Below are positions 50,645 to 63,800 of a DNA stretch of 64,000 nt, piece after piece. The DNA comes from Solobacterium sp. (lineage in GTDB: Bacteria > Bacillota_I > Bacilli_A > Erysipelotrichales > Erysipelotrichaceae). Under the pieces are notes generated by a model. That model made no database searches, had not been told where the DNA came from, and saw only the letters and a list, made by a program, of their open reading frames with translations. The translations under genes and the position numbers were made by a program. How positions within the stretch are numbered: the stretch's first letter is position 1; each line of letters starts with the position of its first letter. The stretch is from NCBI GenBank assembly GCA_024693325.1, contig JAILLA010000101.1, positions 1 to 64,000 of the forward strand. The letters are read 5' to 3'.

Positions 50645-51193
50645 TTAAGCAAGCTGTTTGATGTCTTTCCTTAAACGGAACAGCAGGAACATCATATAGA
50701 TCGCGAGCCCCAATGCGAGGAGCATCAGTGCGAATACAAGAACAGTCATCAATGTATCAGGTGTTCCCTGAGCAGGAATCTGGATAGCGATCAGTTCCAT
50801 AAGGCATACTGCGACAAGATTGACAAGCTTGACGGTATGAAGTTTTCTGCTGAGGCCTGATCCGTAATCATCGGCGACATTCTCGAGGATCCCAAGCAGG
50901 AAGTACAGATAGACTGCAGAGGCTGCAGAGAGGACTGCATCCAGCACTCTTGTGCTGAACTCCGGTTTTGTCAGGCCGAGTATCCATATGACAAGTGAGA
51001 GTACTCCCAGTGCCAGGGATGTCCATTTCAGCCAGACCTTTCCTTCTGTATATGTTCCGAGGTTATCATAAGCAAGGAACAGCAGGATCCATCCGATAAA
51101 TGACGGTGTGAAATTGATCGAATTGATATTTATATTGAGCAAGGTGAACAGAAAACCGAATGCGATAAACGATAATGCTTTCTGAATGTTCAT
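50645..51193 (-). CDS. Small integral membrane protein
   Basis: The 182-residue protein has about five hydrophobic spans (near residues 5-22, 30-45, 58-75, 85-105 and 145-170) and a basic C-terminus. No known family was recognised. AAAGGAG precedes the start. It is probably a simple membrane protein of unknown role. Confidence 0.7.
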   Translation of the reverse strand: MNIQKALSFIAFGFLFTLLNININSINFTPSFIGWILLFLAYDNLGTYTEGKVWLKWTSLALGVLSLVIWILGLTKPEFSTRVLDAVLSAASAVYLYFLLGILENVADDYGSGLSRKLHTVKLVNLVAVCLMELIAIQIPAQGTPDTLMTVLVFALMLLALGLAIYMMFLLFRLRKDIKQLA

Positions 51194-51363
51194 ACGTTTC
51201 TCCTTTCATTATTCAAACAGCATAATTATGCTGTTAAGTGGGATTATAAGCATGTGTTCCGAAAAAGTAAATATCTGCAGGATCCTGGATCACTTCCATT
51301 GTTTGACATCATCCGCAAGACAGGTCAATAATAACTTTGAAGTCGTATGACGGGAGGCAGCAC

Positions 51364-52527
51364 ATGGCAGAAACAGTTTCACTGGTATTTACGGGAGATA
51401 TCGGATTCGACAAATACATGGACGGCAAATGGAATGACGAAGAACTGATCTCGGATGAGCTCTTGGATTTCCTGCACAGCGGTGATCATGTGATTGCGAA
51501 TGTAGAGGGTGCACTGGTCCGTCAGGAAAAGAAGGAAGGGCTGCAGGGAGTCCAGCAGCTGGTCCACGCAATGGATCCGGACGCGGTAAAGGTGCTCAGA
51601 AAGATGGGTGCTGATATATGGAATCTCTGCAATAACCATATCCTGGATGCGGGAGATGAAGGTGTGCGGAAAACGCTGGAGGAAGCGGAAAGGTTCGGTG
51701 CAAAGACGGTAGGTGTCGGCATGAACCTGAATCAGGCAAAAGAGATCCTGTATCTGCCGGATGCCGGAGGCATCGGCTTGTTCAGCGTCGGTTTCCGTAC
51801 CGGCTGCAAACCTGCCGGGGAAGCCAAGGCAGGCTGTCTGCTCTGGAATGAAATGGAACTGATCGAAGAGAATATCCGCGAGATCAAAAGCAGATGCCGC
51901 TGGTGCTGTCTGATCGTGCACGGCGGGGAAGAATTCACGTCATTGCCGAGCCCTTATGTGCGTGACCGGTACCTGAAATTCCTCGATATGGGGGCGGACA
52001 TGATCGTTGCGCATCATCCGCATGTACCGATGAATTACGAGACTGTCGGTGATAAGGTGATCTTCTACTCGCTTGGGAACTTCATCTTTGATACGGATTA
52101 TCAGAGAGCGCAGTATCATACGGAAGAAGGTATCCTGCTGAAACTGAATTTTACGGAAGAGAACTATACATGGGACGCCGTCGGGATCAATATCATCCGT
52201 GGTCCCGAGCATATCGTAAAGGCAGATCTGCCGCAGATCTTTGCGGATGTCCGGCAGGACGAATATGAGAAGCTGTCCCCGCTCGCCGCAAAGATGTTCC
52301 TGGCAGCTACAAAGCGCCAGCAGATCTATCTGAACCGCGCGGCGTTTGAGAATAAGACCCCGGAAGAATGGGAAGCACACTTTACGGATCCCAACAGGCG
52401 CTACCGTGTTCCGGGAGAAGCACTTGATTTCACGATCATCTGGGACCTGGCACAGAAAGAACAGGAAGGTGCCTGGAAGGATAGTGAACTGCATCAGGTG
52501 GTTGAATACATACTTGGCCAAATGTAA
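51364..52527 (+). CDS. CapA-family metallophosphatase-like protein
   Basis: The protein of about 387 residues belongs to the CapA/PgsA (PGA_cap) family of the calcineurin-like metallophosphatase fold. VFTGDIGFDKYM at the start, NVEGALV, WNLCNNHILDAGDEG and VAHHPHVP supply the metal-binding Asp/Asn/His residues in the usual order. It lacks a signal peptide or membrane anchor, unlike CapA of polyglutamate capsule operons, so a cytoplasmic phosphoesterase role is more likely than capsule export. GGGAGG precedes ATG 51364; ATG 51337 in frame has no ribosome binding site. Confidence 0.85.
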   Translation: MAETVSLVFTGDIGFDKYMDGKWNDEELISDELLDFLHSGDHVIANVEGALVRQEKKEGLQGVQQLVHAMDPDAVKVLRKMGADIWNLCNNHILDAGDEGVRKTLEEAERFGAKTVGVGMNLNQAKEILYLPDAGGIGLFSVGFRTGCKPAGEAKAGCLLWNEMELIEENIREIKSRCRWCCLIVHGGEEFTSLPSPYVRDRYLKFLDMGADMIVAHHPHVPMNYETVGDKVIFYSLGNFIFDTDYQRAQYHTEEGILLKLNFTEENYTWDAVGINIIRGPEHIVKADLPQIFADVRQDEYEKLSPLAAKMFLAATKRQQIYLNRAAFENKTPEEWEAHFTDPNRRYRVPGEALDFTIIWDLAQKEQEGAWKDSELHQVVEYILGQM

Positions 52528-52664
52528 AATGGTGTTATACAGCAATACTTTCATAATCTTTTGGTGACCGGAAACGATTCAGCATGGATGTTTTTCATCT
52601 GCGCATTGTATAATAAAGCCGGAAATCGAAGTACGTACGTTTAAGAGATCATAAGGAGCCCATC

Positions 52665-53255
52665 ATGAAAAACAAGTTTGTTATGTCGCGCCCCCGTAAT
52701 GCTGCATATATCCAGAAAAACATGGATATGCTTTTGTTCAATGCAATGAGGCTTGCAAGATATGATGTCACGCAGGAAGAGTGCCTTCAGGGAATCCAGG
52801 ATGAAGAGAAGGCTCTGGCATATGCGAATTTTAAGCGTACCTTTGAATATCTCCAGCTGGATAAGGATGCAGAGATCGATTATCATTACCTGCTTGATCT
52901 GCATACATTGTTAATGGAAGGCCTGCAGGCAGGCTTTACCAACAACATGACAGACGAGCAGATCGAAGAGCTTAACCGTATCATCAACCAGCCGGCAAAA
53001 GCCAATACGGAGATCGCCATTGATGCGATGCTGTACATCCTTGACAAGCGTCTGTTTGAAGACGGAGACATCCGTGTTGCTTTGATGTTTGCCAACAAGA
53101 TCATGCTGGAAAACGGATGCGGTGTGATAACCGTGCCGCCTATGTATGATGATGACTTCAGAGCGCATCTGCGTGAACTGAACGTGACCGGCGATTCCGA
53201 ACCGTTCAAGAACTGGGTATTCAAATGCTGTCTGAGAGGAGAGCGGATGTTCTGA
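52665..53255 (+). CDS. Fic-like protein with degenerate active-site motif
   Basis: The 196-residue, all-helical protein resembles the Fic/Doc fold: DYHYLLDLHTLLMEGLQAGF (about 72-91) is the entry helix, and RLFEDGDIRVALMFANKIML (129-148) is in the place of HPFxDGNGR followed by its helix. Phe131, Asp133, Gly134 and Arg137 are kept, but the catalytic His is Arg129 and Asn is Asp135. Fic proteins attach AMP to targets; the lost His makes that unlikely here. It may bind nucleotide or be an antitoxin-like or scaffold derivative. AGGAG precedes the ATG. Monocistronic. Confidence 0.6.
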   Translation: MKNKFVMSRPRNAAYIQKNMDMLLFNAMRLARYDVTQEECLQGIQDEEKALAYANFKRTFEYLQLDKDAEIDYHYLLDLHTLLMEGLQAGFTNNMTDEQIEELNRIINQPAKANTEIAIDAMLYILDKRLFEDGDIRVALMFANKIMLENGCGVITVPPMYDDDFRAHLRELNVTGDSEPFKNWVFKCCLRGERMF

Positions 53256-53283
53256 ATACTCTGAACACCAAATAAGTACAACG

Positions 53284-53305
53284 TACCGGTACATGCCGGT
53301 TTTTC
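53284..53305 (+). terminator. Weak terminator after the Fic-like gene
   Basis: A short ACCGG/CCGGT stem (53285-53300) is followed by TTTTTCTTT. Confidence 0.5.
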
Positions 53306-53350
53306 TTTGCATTCTTAAAGATATACCGGTTAAGAAAGGGTCATAACTGT

Positions 53351-53379
53351 GTGACGGATAGAACATGATGACATATAAT
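53351..53379 (+). promoter_or_regulatory. Promoter of the PrsA-like gene
   Basis: GTGACG (53351-53356) and TATAAT (53374-53379) are 17 bases apart, 26 bases before the start codon. Confidence 0.6.
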
Positions 53380-53405
53380 AGTGTTCATGATTTGAGGGAA
53401 AGAAT

Positions 53406-54698
53406 ATGAACAGATTTAGCAAAACATTACTGGCACTGACCATAGGTGTTTCTGTAAGTGCATGCGCATCCGGCAGTACTGCCCCGGCAGGACAGGATGA
53501 GCCTGTCAAATCCAGACAGCCTGTTGATGTGTCCGATCTGGAAGGCATCGACGCGGCAGTCGGAACAGATATCGTTTCTTATCTGACAGACGGCGCACTG
53601 AACAATGAGACGATATTGATGGATGAAGAAGGTACGGTACTGACAGCCGATGAACTGTCATTTGAGCTTGCATATCAGGCATATGACGCATTCAGTTTCT
53701 ATTCGTATTATTACGGAAAAGAACCGGCGATCACGGATGATATGGGCGACGGAACAACGTTCGGCCAGTATATCGCAAAGATCGCGGCAGAAACCGCGCT
53801 GAATTATGCGGCGGCAGAAGTCATCGCAGACAAAGAAGGCCTGAAAATGCCTGCGGAATATCAGGCAGAAGTCGACAATGTTTACGACAACAATGTCAGG
53901 TATTACGGAGAGAATGAATGGAACCATGCCGTAAGTGCCGGAACGCTGTCTGAAGCCGATTACACGGAAGAACAGAAACAGGAATGGATCAAAGAACACG
54001 GGACCACAGCCTTCAGGGATTACCTGCTTTACTTCGGTACGACCAGGGAAGCGTATGAATCACTTGTAAAGAAGAATTATACTTACCTGACCGCGCAGAA
54101 ACTCCTGTTCGCTGACGGCGGCAAATATGCTCTGACGGACGAGGTCAGGGCTGAAGAGACTGCGAAATATGTTGAAGACAACGGAGTCGTCTGGGCAAGA
54201 TGCATCCTGTTCTCCACAATGGAGGATACAGAAGATTCTGCTGTACAGGCAGAAGCACAGAAGGCTTATGAAGAACTGTCTGCCCTGACCGGCCAGGAAT
54301 TGTCCGATAAGTTTACGGAAATGCAGCAGAAATATGACAAGAGCGGTTATACAGCAGGTGAAGTCCAGATGTACACAAACACCGATTCACTGGTAGACGG
54401 TTATTACGAAGGCATTACCGTCCTGAAACCGGGAGAGATCGGTATCACTGACCGTACAGCATACGGATACTTCATCCTTCTCAGGGAAGATGATCAGCCG
54501 GAAGATCTGGAACAGACGATCACCGACGGCTATGCTTCAAACAAAATGAGGGAACTGACAGCACAGGTCCTGGAAGAAGGCGGATGTCCTGCTGAGTCGG
54601 TCCTCGAAAAGATCGATCCGTCATCCTATTACACAAAGCTGTTTGAACTGCAGGATCAGCTTGATGCTTTAAAGGGAACAGCTGAAACGCAGAACTGA
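53406..54698 (+). CDS. PrsA/SurA-like foldase lipoprotein
   Basis: The 430-residue protein has a lipoprotein signal with lipobox SVSAC (Cys19) and should be anchored outside the membrane. The central and C-terminal parts look like a SurA/PrsA chaperone with a parvulin-type peptidyl-prolyl isomerase domain (about 245-360: WARCILFST, then AYEELSALTGQELSDKFTEM, and a GEIGITDRTAYGYFILLRED end). It would help secreted proteins fold after export. It is located just upstream of a 2978-residue secreted protein, a possible client. A terminator separates the two genes. Confidence 0.75.
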   Translation: MNRFSKTLLALTIGVSVSACASGSTAPAGQDEPVKSRQPVDVSDLEGIDAAVGTDIVSYLTDGALNNETILMDEEGTVLTADELSFELAYQAYDAFSFYSYYYGKEPAITDDMGDGTTFGQYIAKIAAETALNYAAAEVIADKEGLKMPAEYQAEVDNVYDNNVRYYGENEWNHAVSAGTLSEADYTEEQKQEWIKEHGTTAFRDYLLYFGTTREAYESLVKKNYTYLTAQKLLFADGGKYALTDEVRAEETAKYVEDNGVVWARCILFSTMEDTEDSAVQAEAQKAYEELSALTGQELSDKFTEMQQKYDKSGYTAGEVQMYTNTDSLVDGYYEGITVLKPGEIGITDRTAYGYFILLREDDQPEDLEQTITDGYASNKMRELTAQVLEEGGCPAESVLEKIDPSSYYTKLFELQDQLDALKGTAETQN

Positions 54699-54732
54699 TC
54701 CCTGTTTAACAAACAGTGTTTGAACACACATG

Positions 54733-54764
54733 AAACATCTTTCTTGCGAAGGATGTTTTTTTTG
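54733..54764 (+). terminator. Terminator of the PrsA-like gene
   Basis: AAACATC (54733-54739) pairs with GATGTTT (54752-54758), followed by T6. Confidence 0.75.
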
Positions 54765-54804
54765 TTGGTTGTCCAATCATTTTTACAGATTGGATATGCT
54801 TGTA

Positions 54805-54813
54805 TGGTATACT
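54805..54813 (+). promoter_or_regulatory. Extended -10 promoter of the giant surface-protein gene
   Basis: TGG-TATACT (54805-54813) is an extended -10 element 70 bases before the start codon; no convincing -35 is spaced correctly, which extended -10 promoters tolerate. Confidence 0.4.
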
Positions 54814-54883
54814 GATTTCAATATTAGACTGAAACCTGTATTTTGTACAAAACTGCAGATCAGTATTTTGGGGAGATCAGAAT

Positions 54884-57800
54884 ATGCTGAAAAAGAACAA
54901 ACAATTATTATCAGTCATGATCAGTTTTTTGATGTGCTTCACGAATCTTGTTTCACCTGTTTATGCTGAAGAGATCATCAGCGAAGAACCGGAGACACAG
55001 GAAAGCGCAGCGCCTGAAAACACAGAGGAAGTTATCGTTGAAGAGGCCGCTGAAGAGGATGAAACACTTGAAGAGGAGACCATAACTGAAACGGCTGGAG
55101 AGGAACAGGCGGAAACTGAACCGGCTGAAGAGGAACAGACCGAACCTGAACAGCCGGAGCAGCCTGAAGAGACAGAAGACTCATTTGTGCAAGGAGATGA
55201 GGAAATATCGGAAATTGAAGATGACGATGAACCTGTCTATACGCAATTGGAAATCACAGTCCTTCCGGCACACTTGAAATACCAGATTGGCGATGTTGTT
55301 GATCTCACGGGTATTGAGTTATGCGCACGCACGGATGATGAAACATCTGTGACAGTGACAGATCCTGATGAAATAGAACTAATTTCTTACGATACTTCCA
55401 AGAGCGGTGTGAACAAAGTTCAGGTTGGATATGCCGGCTTGACTGCTGAGTTCAGCATCCAGGTTCATACAGTGTATGAACATAATATGCTTCTGCTGGA
55501 CAGTAATACATATCCGCAGTCTGCCCATAATTACAACAATAGTTTGGATGTCAGTTATCCTTTTGTGTATGAAGGCGCAGAAAGCCTGACACTGGTTTTC
55601 TCCGAAAGTACTGCAACGGAAAGCGGCTATGATTATATCTATCTCTATGACGGTGAAAATAACCAGCTTGGAAGGTACAGCGGAACAGAGCTTGCCGGGC
55701 AGACGATGTTGATCCCCGGTGACCGATTTGTGATTCGTCTTACTTCCGACGGCAGTATGACTGCTTATGGCTTTTCTTTCGACAGCATTACCGCTGAAAT
55801 ATACAACATTGAGCACGAGCATACAGAATCCGGGGTGTATACGCCTTCCACATGTTTTGACGATGCATTTACCACGTATATATGCTCAGTCTGCGGCGAA
55901 GAGTATATTGTCGTTGATGAAGACAGTGCGCACCATGAATACGAGAATGGCTTCTGCAGGCTTTGCGGTGTCCCGGAAAATGCCGTCAGTTCCGGAAAAA
56001 TCAGTGATACGATGATATGGGCTGTCACGGAAGAGGGGACGCTGTATATCAGTGGGACCGGTGAAATGCCTGATAATATCACGTGGGAGATTGCTCTGGA
56101 CAGTGTCAGTACTGTGATTGTCGGTTCTGGGATCACCAGGATCGGAAGCTATGCGTTCAGGAATTTCACGATATTAACATCCGTTGAGATTTCTTCAACG
56201 GTGGAGACGATCGGTTCCTATGCGTTCAGCGGCTGTACGCTTCTTTCAGAATTCACAATCCCTGAGGGTGTGAATACCATTGAAAATAACGTATTTAACG
56301 GGTGCTCGGGACTGCGGAGTGTGTATATTCCGGACAATGTGACTTCCATACCCGCTTCTTCCTATTCTTATAGTCCATTCTATAACTGCAATTCTGCCCT
56401 TGTATTATATTGCGGGCCTGAGTCGAAGCCAGACGGCTGGGGTTATTATTGGAACTATCGTTCTTCAGGAAACCAGCTGAGTACAAATTACGGTTTTTCC
56501 GCACAAGATTATTCTTTTTGGACCGGGGTGGATAAGTCTGCTGAAGTCTTTGTCATCCCAGAAGGAATTACACGTATTCCGAATAACGCGTTTGCGAATC
56601 TTACTTCGCTCACTGAAGTGTATTTTCCGAACAGCGTGACAAGTATCGGGAATTACTCTTTCTCAGGATGTACATCCCTTGTCAGTGTCAATATGCCTTC
56701 TTCCCTGAAGTCGATCGGGGACTATGCGTTCCAGAATTGTTCTAAAGTAGAGACACTTTCTTTGCCGGAAGGATTAATAAGTATCGGGAATTACGCTTTC
56801 TCAGGATGTAAGCTTCTGTCTGAGCTTGTCCTGCCCGGGACTGTGGAATCTGTTGGTTACCGCTTCCTAGGTGGCTGCACCGGGGTAAATGAACTTGTTC
56901 TACCAGCTTCCCTTACCAGCTTTGGTTATTATTCTGGCAACAGTATTCTTACAGGCAGTTCAGTGAAGACGGTAACGGTTTCAGAGGGTTTTGAAGAAAT
57001 ACCTGATTATGCGTTCTATGCCGCTTCTGCGCTGGAATCCATTTCTCTCCCGGACAGTGTAATGTCGATCGGGGCATATGCATTCTATAACTGTTCATCA
57101 CTGACCGGGATTGCAATCCCGACAGGTGTGGCGGCGCTCCCTGAATATGCGTTCTACAACTGTTCAAAGCTTGTTTCTGCAAGCCTGCCGGAAGAACTGG
57201 CATATCTTGGACGATATGTGTTTTACGGCTGCAATTCCCTTACAGAACTGACAATACCGGACCGTGTCACTTCCATTCCTGAATATGCGTTCTATAATTG
57301 CCAGTCGCTGGCATTCAATTCATCTTTCAGTTCTTTGGAATATATTGGTAATTACGCATTCTACAATTGTAAGAAAATCACGGAATTCACCCTGCCGGAG
57401 TCTTTGACTGAGGTTGGTTGGTGTGTCTTCTCCGGCTGTACCCAGCTGGAATCCATGACCATTCCAGCAAGCCTTACTTCATTTCGCAGGAATGGCAATA
57501 ACGGGTTCCTGACAGGCAGTTCTGTGAAATCTCTTGTCTTCGTCGAGGGAACCACCTTTATTCCTGATAATGTGATGAACGGTGCTTCTTCGCTCACGTC
57601 TGTTAACCTGCCGGAAACAGTTACTAGTATTGGTTCTTACGCATTCTATGGATGTACTTCCCTAAAGGAACTGTCGCTACCCGAAGCGCTGAATAATATC
57701 GGACCGTATGCTTTCTATAACTGCCGGTCTTTAGCAGAACTTGTCATTCCTGTAAACGTGGTGTCGATCCAGGTAGATACATTCTATGGCTGCACAAGCC

Positions 57801-60800
57801 TTACCAGAGCTGTTCTCCCGGAGGGACTGACATCCATTGGTTCCTATGCCTTCTACGGTTGCTCTTCTTTGGCGGAGATCACACTTCCTGAGACGCTGAC
57901 CGGCATCGGGCAGTATGCATTCTATAACTGTTCTTCCCTTGAAAAAATCACAATTCCGGTATCTGTAACAACAATCCCGAATTATGCTTTCTACGGATGC
58001 GGAAGTCTCAAAACTGTTCTGATTCCCGAGACGGTGAAGAATGTCGGTCAGTACGCTTTCTATAACTGCCGTTCACTGGAGGACATTACCGTCCCGGCAG
58101 GACAGAATGTCGGGAATTATGCCTACGCCAACTGCAGCGGCACGAAAACACTTACCATCGGTGACAATGCCGTGATCGGCAATTATGCATTCAGCGGCTG
58201 TACCGGACTGAGTTCCGCAGTCATCGGAAACAACATCTCTTATGGCAATAATGTTTTCAACGGTGTTGTTTTCTCAGGTGAATGCGGGGAAGGGGCAACC
58301 TGGTCACTAAGCATGGCAACCGGGGTTCTTTCAATAGAAGGATCTTATCTGATGACAGATTACTCTCCGGAAAACCCCGCTCCCTGGAACAGTTTCACCT
58401 CTACGATCAAAACCATTGACATTTCCGAAACCATTGACGGGATCGGTGCCTGGGCTTTTGCCGAGTGTGACAAGGTCCAGTCTATCCTTCTGCCTGACGG
58501 CGTCAAGATCATCGGTGAAAATGCTTTCCGGAGATGCACAAGCCTGAAGTATCTGGAAATCCCTGACGGTATCCAGTCAATCGGCGCTGATGCCTTTGCG
58601 GACTGCACAGTTTTGGAACAGGTGATCTTCCTGGGTGACGCGCCTTCTGTCATGGAGGATAACTGCCTTGGCTCGGAAAAGGCAACAGTGTATTATCCCG
58701 AGACGGCGAGCGGCTTTACACAGAGACTGATCAACCGGTTTGCCCAGAACGCATGGCTTCTCTGGGATGATACGGTACCTTCCAAAGATATTGTCATCCT
58801 GCTGGACACTTCCGGCAGTATGAGCGGAAAGACTTCCACGCTTTCCAGTGCGGCAGGAGAACTGATCAACAGTATCGGCGGGGCTATCAAGAAGACCAAG
58901 ATCTCAGTTGTCCGTTATGATTCTTCTGCTTATACGCTGAACGGGTTTACCACTGACCCAGTGACCCTCCAGAACAGTGTCGCTTCCCTTACAGCGAACG
59001 GCGGTACGGAGTATTATCGGGCACTGTCCCACGCGAATAACCTTCTTTCCGGAAGAAACTCGGATATCCGTTTCGTCATCATGTTCAGTGACGGCGAACC
59101 GAACGACAACACTTCCTCGATTTACGCGCTTGCGGATTCGATGCGGGAAAATACCGTCATCTATACAGTCGGCCTTTTGTCCTCCCAGTCACAGCGGGAT
59201 GTGTTAATCAACGTTGCCGGCAGTGAAACAAGATACTTTGAGGCGACGGATATCCAGAGCCTTGTAGCTGCGTTTATTGAACTCAGTGAGAACTTCGGCA
59301 AGAGTGAAGAAACAACAGCCGAGATCAAGCGTCATGGTACCAGGCATAACCTGTTCACTGAGGAACAGACGCTTTGTCTGAATTCCGATGAAATGGTGAC
59401 GATTTACATTACGCCCGGTACGGCACCGCAGTATGCGGCTGTGGATTCCATTGCAATCAAGCAGGGCGGTCAGATCCTGCTCCGGAACAAGACCGGTGTG
59501 TTTGAAGGGATTCTGCCAAGCGCGTATTTTGAAAAGGACCAGCCGGTTTACGAAGCCCTCTTGGACGCAAACGGGAACACGATTGAAGAAAAAGAGCTCC
59601 TTCTTCGGTTCAGGGACTCTTATACCATCACATATATGTGGGGGACAGAAGGCGGCAGCCAGTTTGCTGTTTACGCAACAGATACATTTATCCCCGGAAC
59701 AAACATTCGTCCTCCGAAAGCTCCCACACTGAAGGGATACACTTTCGAGGGCTGGTACGCATCAATCACATGTGAGGGATACTCCTTCTTCCATATTCTG
59801 AATTATTTTAACCGTTTATATGTGGAAGGGGATATAACGCTTTATCCAAAATGGGAAGAGGATCTTGGAACACTGAGGATGGGTGTTGATAACTGGACCT
59901 TCCTGAATAACCATGATAGTTTCGGCTATGGAGACTATGAAATTACTACCGGTGATTATGCAAGATTGATCGACGGTTTGAATAAATCAGATAAGTCTGC
60001 TATCGAAGATGACAAAGAGGAATCCTGGAATGGATCTTGCTTTGGTATGTCATCTTCAACAGTTCTTGGAAAAGAGGGTTCTTTGGAGGTGAACAACTTT
60101 GATCCTGGCAGTTCACTGATCGGAGAAGCGCCGATTTATAAGAATATAGATGGTGACACCGATGTCGGAACGATTGAAAGTATGATTAATTTTTATCAGC
60201 TCCGCCAGATTCTCGGCAGCATCAATACAATAAGAACAACCTGGGATCGTAATAATGATTCACCAAATCTGAAAGGTATTATTGGTAAGATGCAATCCGT
60301 CAATGAGCCTGTTGTCATGACAATCATACCCGGAGGCGGCGGACACGCTGTCGTAGCGTTTGATCTGGAGAAGACGGAAACCGGATATACCTTCCAGGTG
60401 TATGACTGTTCTTTGGATGTAAGAAATGCATTCCCTGTTACTGTTACGGTCAGTGGCGAGACATATACCGCGGAGTGTGATGAATGGGAATCCAAATGGG
60501 GTGGAGATATTTTCTTCAAAACAGCTTTATCTGCTGAAGAATTGAAAGCACTTCCTTATTTGGTCGCTCCTGATGTGCTGCATACTGCTGCAAGTCTTGG
60601 CTCTGCTGTAGCGGGATTCTATTCCATGAATACGACTTACGGCAACTTTACAATCAGTGACGGAAAAAACTATGCTGTTATTTCTGACGGCTATAAAGTT
60701 TCAGGTGAATTGAACATCATTTGTTATGGCAATGAAGCAGAAATCGGTTATTCGCCTAAATACCTGTTCGAACTTCCTGTCTTGTCTGTGGGTGAACGAT

Positions 60801-63800
60801 ATGAAATCACCCAAAGCGGTACAGGCACATTTAAAACCACATTACGGTATTCAGATGATGTCAATGGCTTCTTTGCCAAACATAGTGCTAATACCCCCGG
60901 AACGATTTATTTCGGAGCGGATGGAAGTGTTCAGACTTCTTATGCTGAGGCGGTAAGCCAGGACATCAGTGTATGTGTTAACCGGATGTCAACTCCATGG
61001 TATAACGTAACGATCAGCGGTATCAGCGCTGGCTTCAACGTTACGCCCGACAGTGAAACGGTTTCCGTGGTGCCTGAAGAAGCCACAACGGTAACTGTTG
61101 CCGCCAATTCTGACTTCAATGAACTGACACTCACGAATGTCCCTGTCGGAACAGGCGGGGTCACTGTCCTGGAAGGTCAAGATGACGTATGTGAGGTACG
61201 GGATGATGAAAGCGTGCTGGCAGCCCAGGGACTCTATGGCTTCTCCGTGGCGTTTGACAGCCAGTTGGGATCCAATGTACCAACACTCTACAATGTTGCA
61301 TATGGCTCCACAGTTGAAGAACCAGGTGACCCTGTCCGGGAAGGCTTTATCTTCCAGGGCTGGTTCAAGGATCCGGATTCTGCGGAACCGTGGGACTTTG
61401 AAAATGACACAGTTACAGATGACACCATCCTATATGCCGGATGGTCAGTCAATCCGAATTACATCATCTCAGTAACCTTCCATCTGCCCGGTGTAGCAGA
61501 TGAAACTGTCTATCTCCCGAAGCGGTCGCTCATCAACGCGGAATACGCGCCAAAGACATCCGACGGGGAAGAGTACCTCTGGTATGTCAAAGAAGACTTT
61601 AGCGGTGAACCGTGGAATTTTGCAGAGGATGTTGCCGTGGATAACATGGTGCTTTACGGCAAGACCGGTGAATGCAGAGTGATATTTGAAACCGGTATTG
61701 ATCAGAACCTTCCGGTACTGACAACGTATTACGGGATGACAATCGAAGAGCCGTCCGGCCTTGTCTTTGAAGGTCATACGCTGTGTAGCTGGTATACTGA
61801 CAGTGACTTCACTAACCGCTGGGATTTCGCTAATGACACCGTGAAAGAGGACATAACCCTCTATGCGCACTGGCTTGAAAACATCAAGGATAAAAACGGT
61901 GCGGATACAGGTATCTGCATTGAAATCGTGGAAGAGAACAATCTGACGTATACGGGCAAAGCAGTTGTGCCGGAGGTCATCGTCAGGGATGACGGAAAGA
62001 TGCTTACTGCTGGGACTGACTATACCTTGAGCCTTAAAAACAACGTCAATGCCTGTGATAAGGACAGCAGTACTGTAAAGGCTTCCAAGAAGCCCCAGGC
62101 AATCATCACCGGAAAAGGCAACTATAAAGCTGCAGAAAAGATCATCGTTTACTTTAGTATCAGACAGGCAGATCTAAATGATCTGAGTGTTGTTGTTCCG
62201 GAACTGGTTGCGGCGAAGGCGAAGAACAAGCTCCAGACGATCAAACCGACTGTGAAAACAGAAATCGCTTCTGTTCCGGCTTCTGCCTATACCGTAAACT
62301 ATTACACGGATGAAGCGCTGAGTGAAAACGTTAAGGGAATCACCGCGGCAGGTACGTATCATGTTGTGGTGGAAGCGAAAAACAGCAGCGGGGTTTACAC
62401 CGGTAACCTCACCGGGAATGCCGGACCGTTCACCGTTACTGTTGTGGAATCCGCAAAACTTCTCTCTTCTTCCGCAAAGATCACGGTTCCCAAGACAATC
62501 AGCACTGTTACAGAACTGCTAGATGAGGATACTGCGCTGAAGACACTGCTCACAAAAGTCACTGTAGGCAATACAGTATTCTCGACAGAGGATACCGGTA
62601 TTGACGAATTCAAGTCGTGCTTTGATGTGACGGCAGTTGATTCGGATGGGACGGTTTATTCACAGGACCAGTTGGGGCAGGTGCTTCTGACCATCGGCAA
62701 AAAGACATTGAAGGTTTTCGCAAAGGATGGAAACAGCTATGGCTTTGTCGGTGAAAAGAGTATAACTGTCAATGTCAAAGGACCGACGCTCAAGAAGGCT
62801 GACTTCCTGGTTACCTTTGATAAGGAAAGTGATGTCGCTGTTCTAAAGCGCGAATACAGCGGTCTCTGCCAGGTACCGGACATCGTCAGTACACTGAGTG
62901 AAGAAAGAGACTACACGGTCAGTTACCGAAAAGGCAAGAAAACGGTCTCCTCGGATCAGATTAAGAATGCAGGCGCTTATTCCCTGGTGATCACCGGGAA
63001 AGGAGCGTATTCCGGCACGCTGACCTATACATTCAACATTACAAAGGTGAGTCTTTCTAACGCGGCCGCGGAAGGAAGGATTAAGGCTGAGCAGATCAGC
63101 CGGGCAGTCCAGAATCTTACCGGCGCGAAACCGAGATACACAGTTTCATTCGTCAATCAAAACGGGAACAGAATCCGGCTGACAGAAGGGACTGACTATA
63201 CAGCCAAATACACTAATAACACGACAGCCAACGAAAACGCTTCTGTGACCTTTACCGGTAAGGGAAACTTCGCCGGGTCACTCAGTAAGAAGAACATGCC
63301 GGAGCTTGTCTTCAGTATTGAAAAGAAATCTCTGAACGTACCGGAAATCACGGTGTCGGTAGAAGGAATTACAGTCAAGAACGGTGCTGTGGCAGGGGTG
63401 AAATACAGTCTTTATGACGGCAGTAAAAAAATCCCTGCGAAAGAATACACAGGTACTGTTGAAGAAGGCGAAACGCATGTGACCTTAACCATTACGGCAA
63501 ATGAAATCAATTACACAGGTACTCGGACAGTGGCCGTCCAGAAGACACTGGAGAAAACAGGCAACACCAAGAAGGTCAAAACTTCAATACCGAACGGCAT
63601 AAAGTATTACTACACCGGTTCTCCTATTCGTCCGGATGTTTCCATTCTGGATGCGGAAGGCAATGACATATCCTCCTGCTTCACCGTTGTCTATGGTAAA
63701 AACACAGGTGTAGGAATCGGGACTGTGAAGATCATCGGCAATCCTGAAAAAGGTTATTACGGATCGAAGACACTGAAGATAACCATTCTTCCGAAGTGGA

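Noticed and set aside
56150-58680. Repeated DNA units that could be mistaken for a tandem-repeat or CRISPR array
   Set aside because: They encode in-frame BspA-type leucine-rich repeats with variable sequence; there are no constant repeats with unique spacers.
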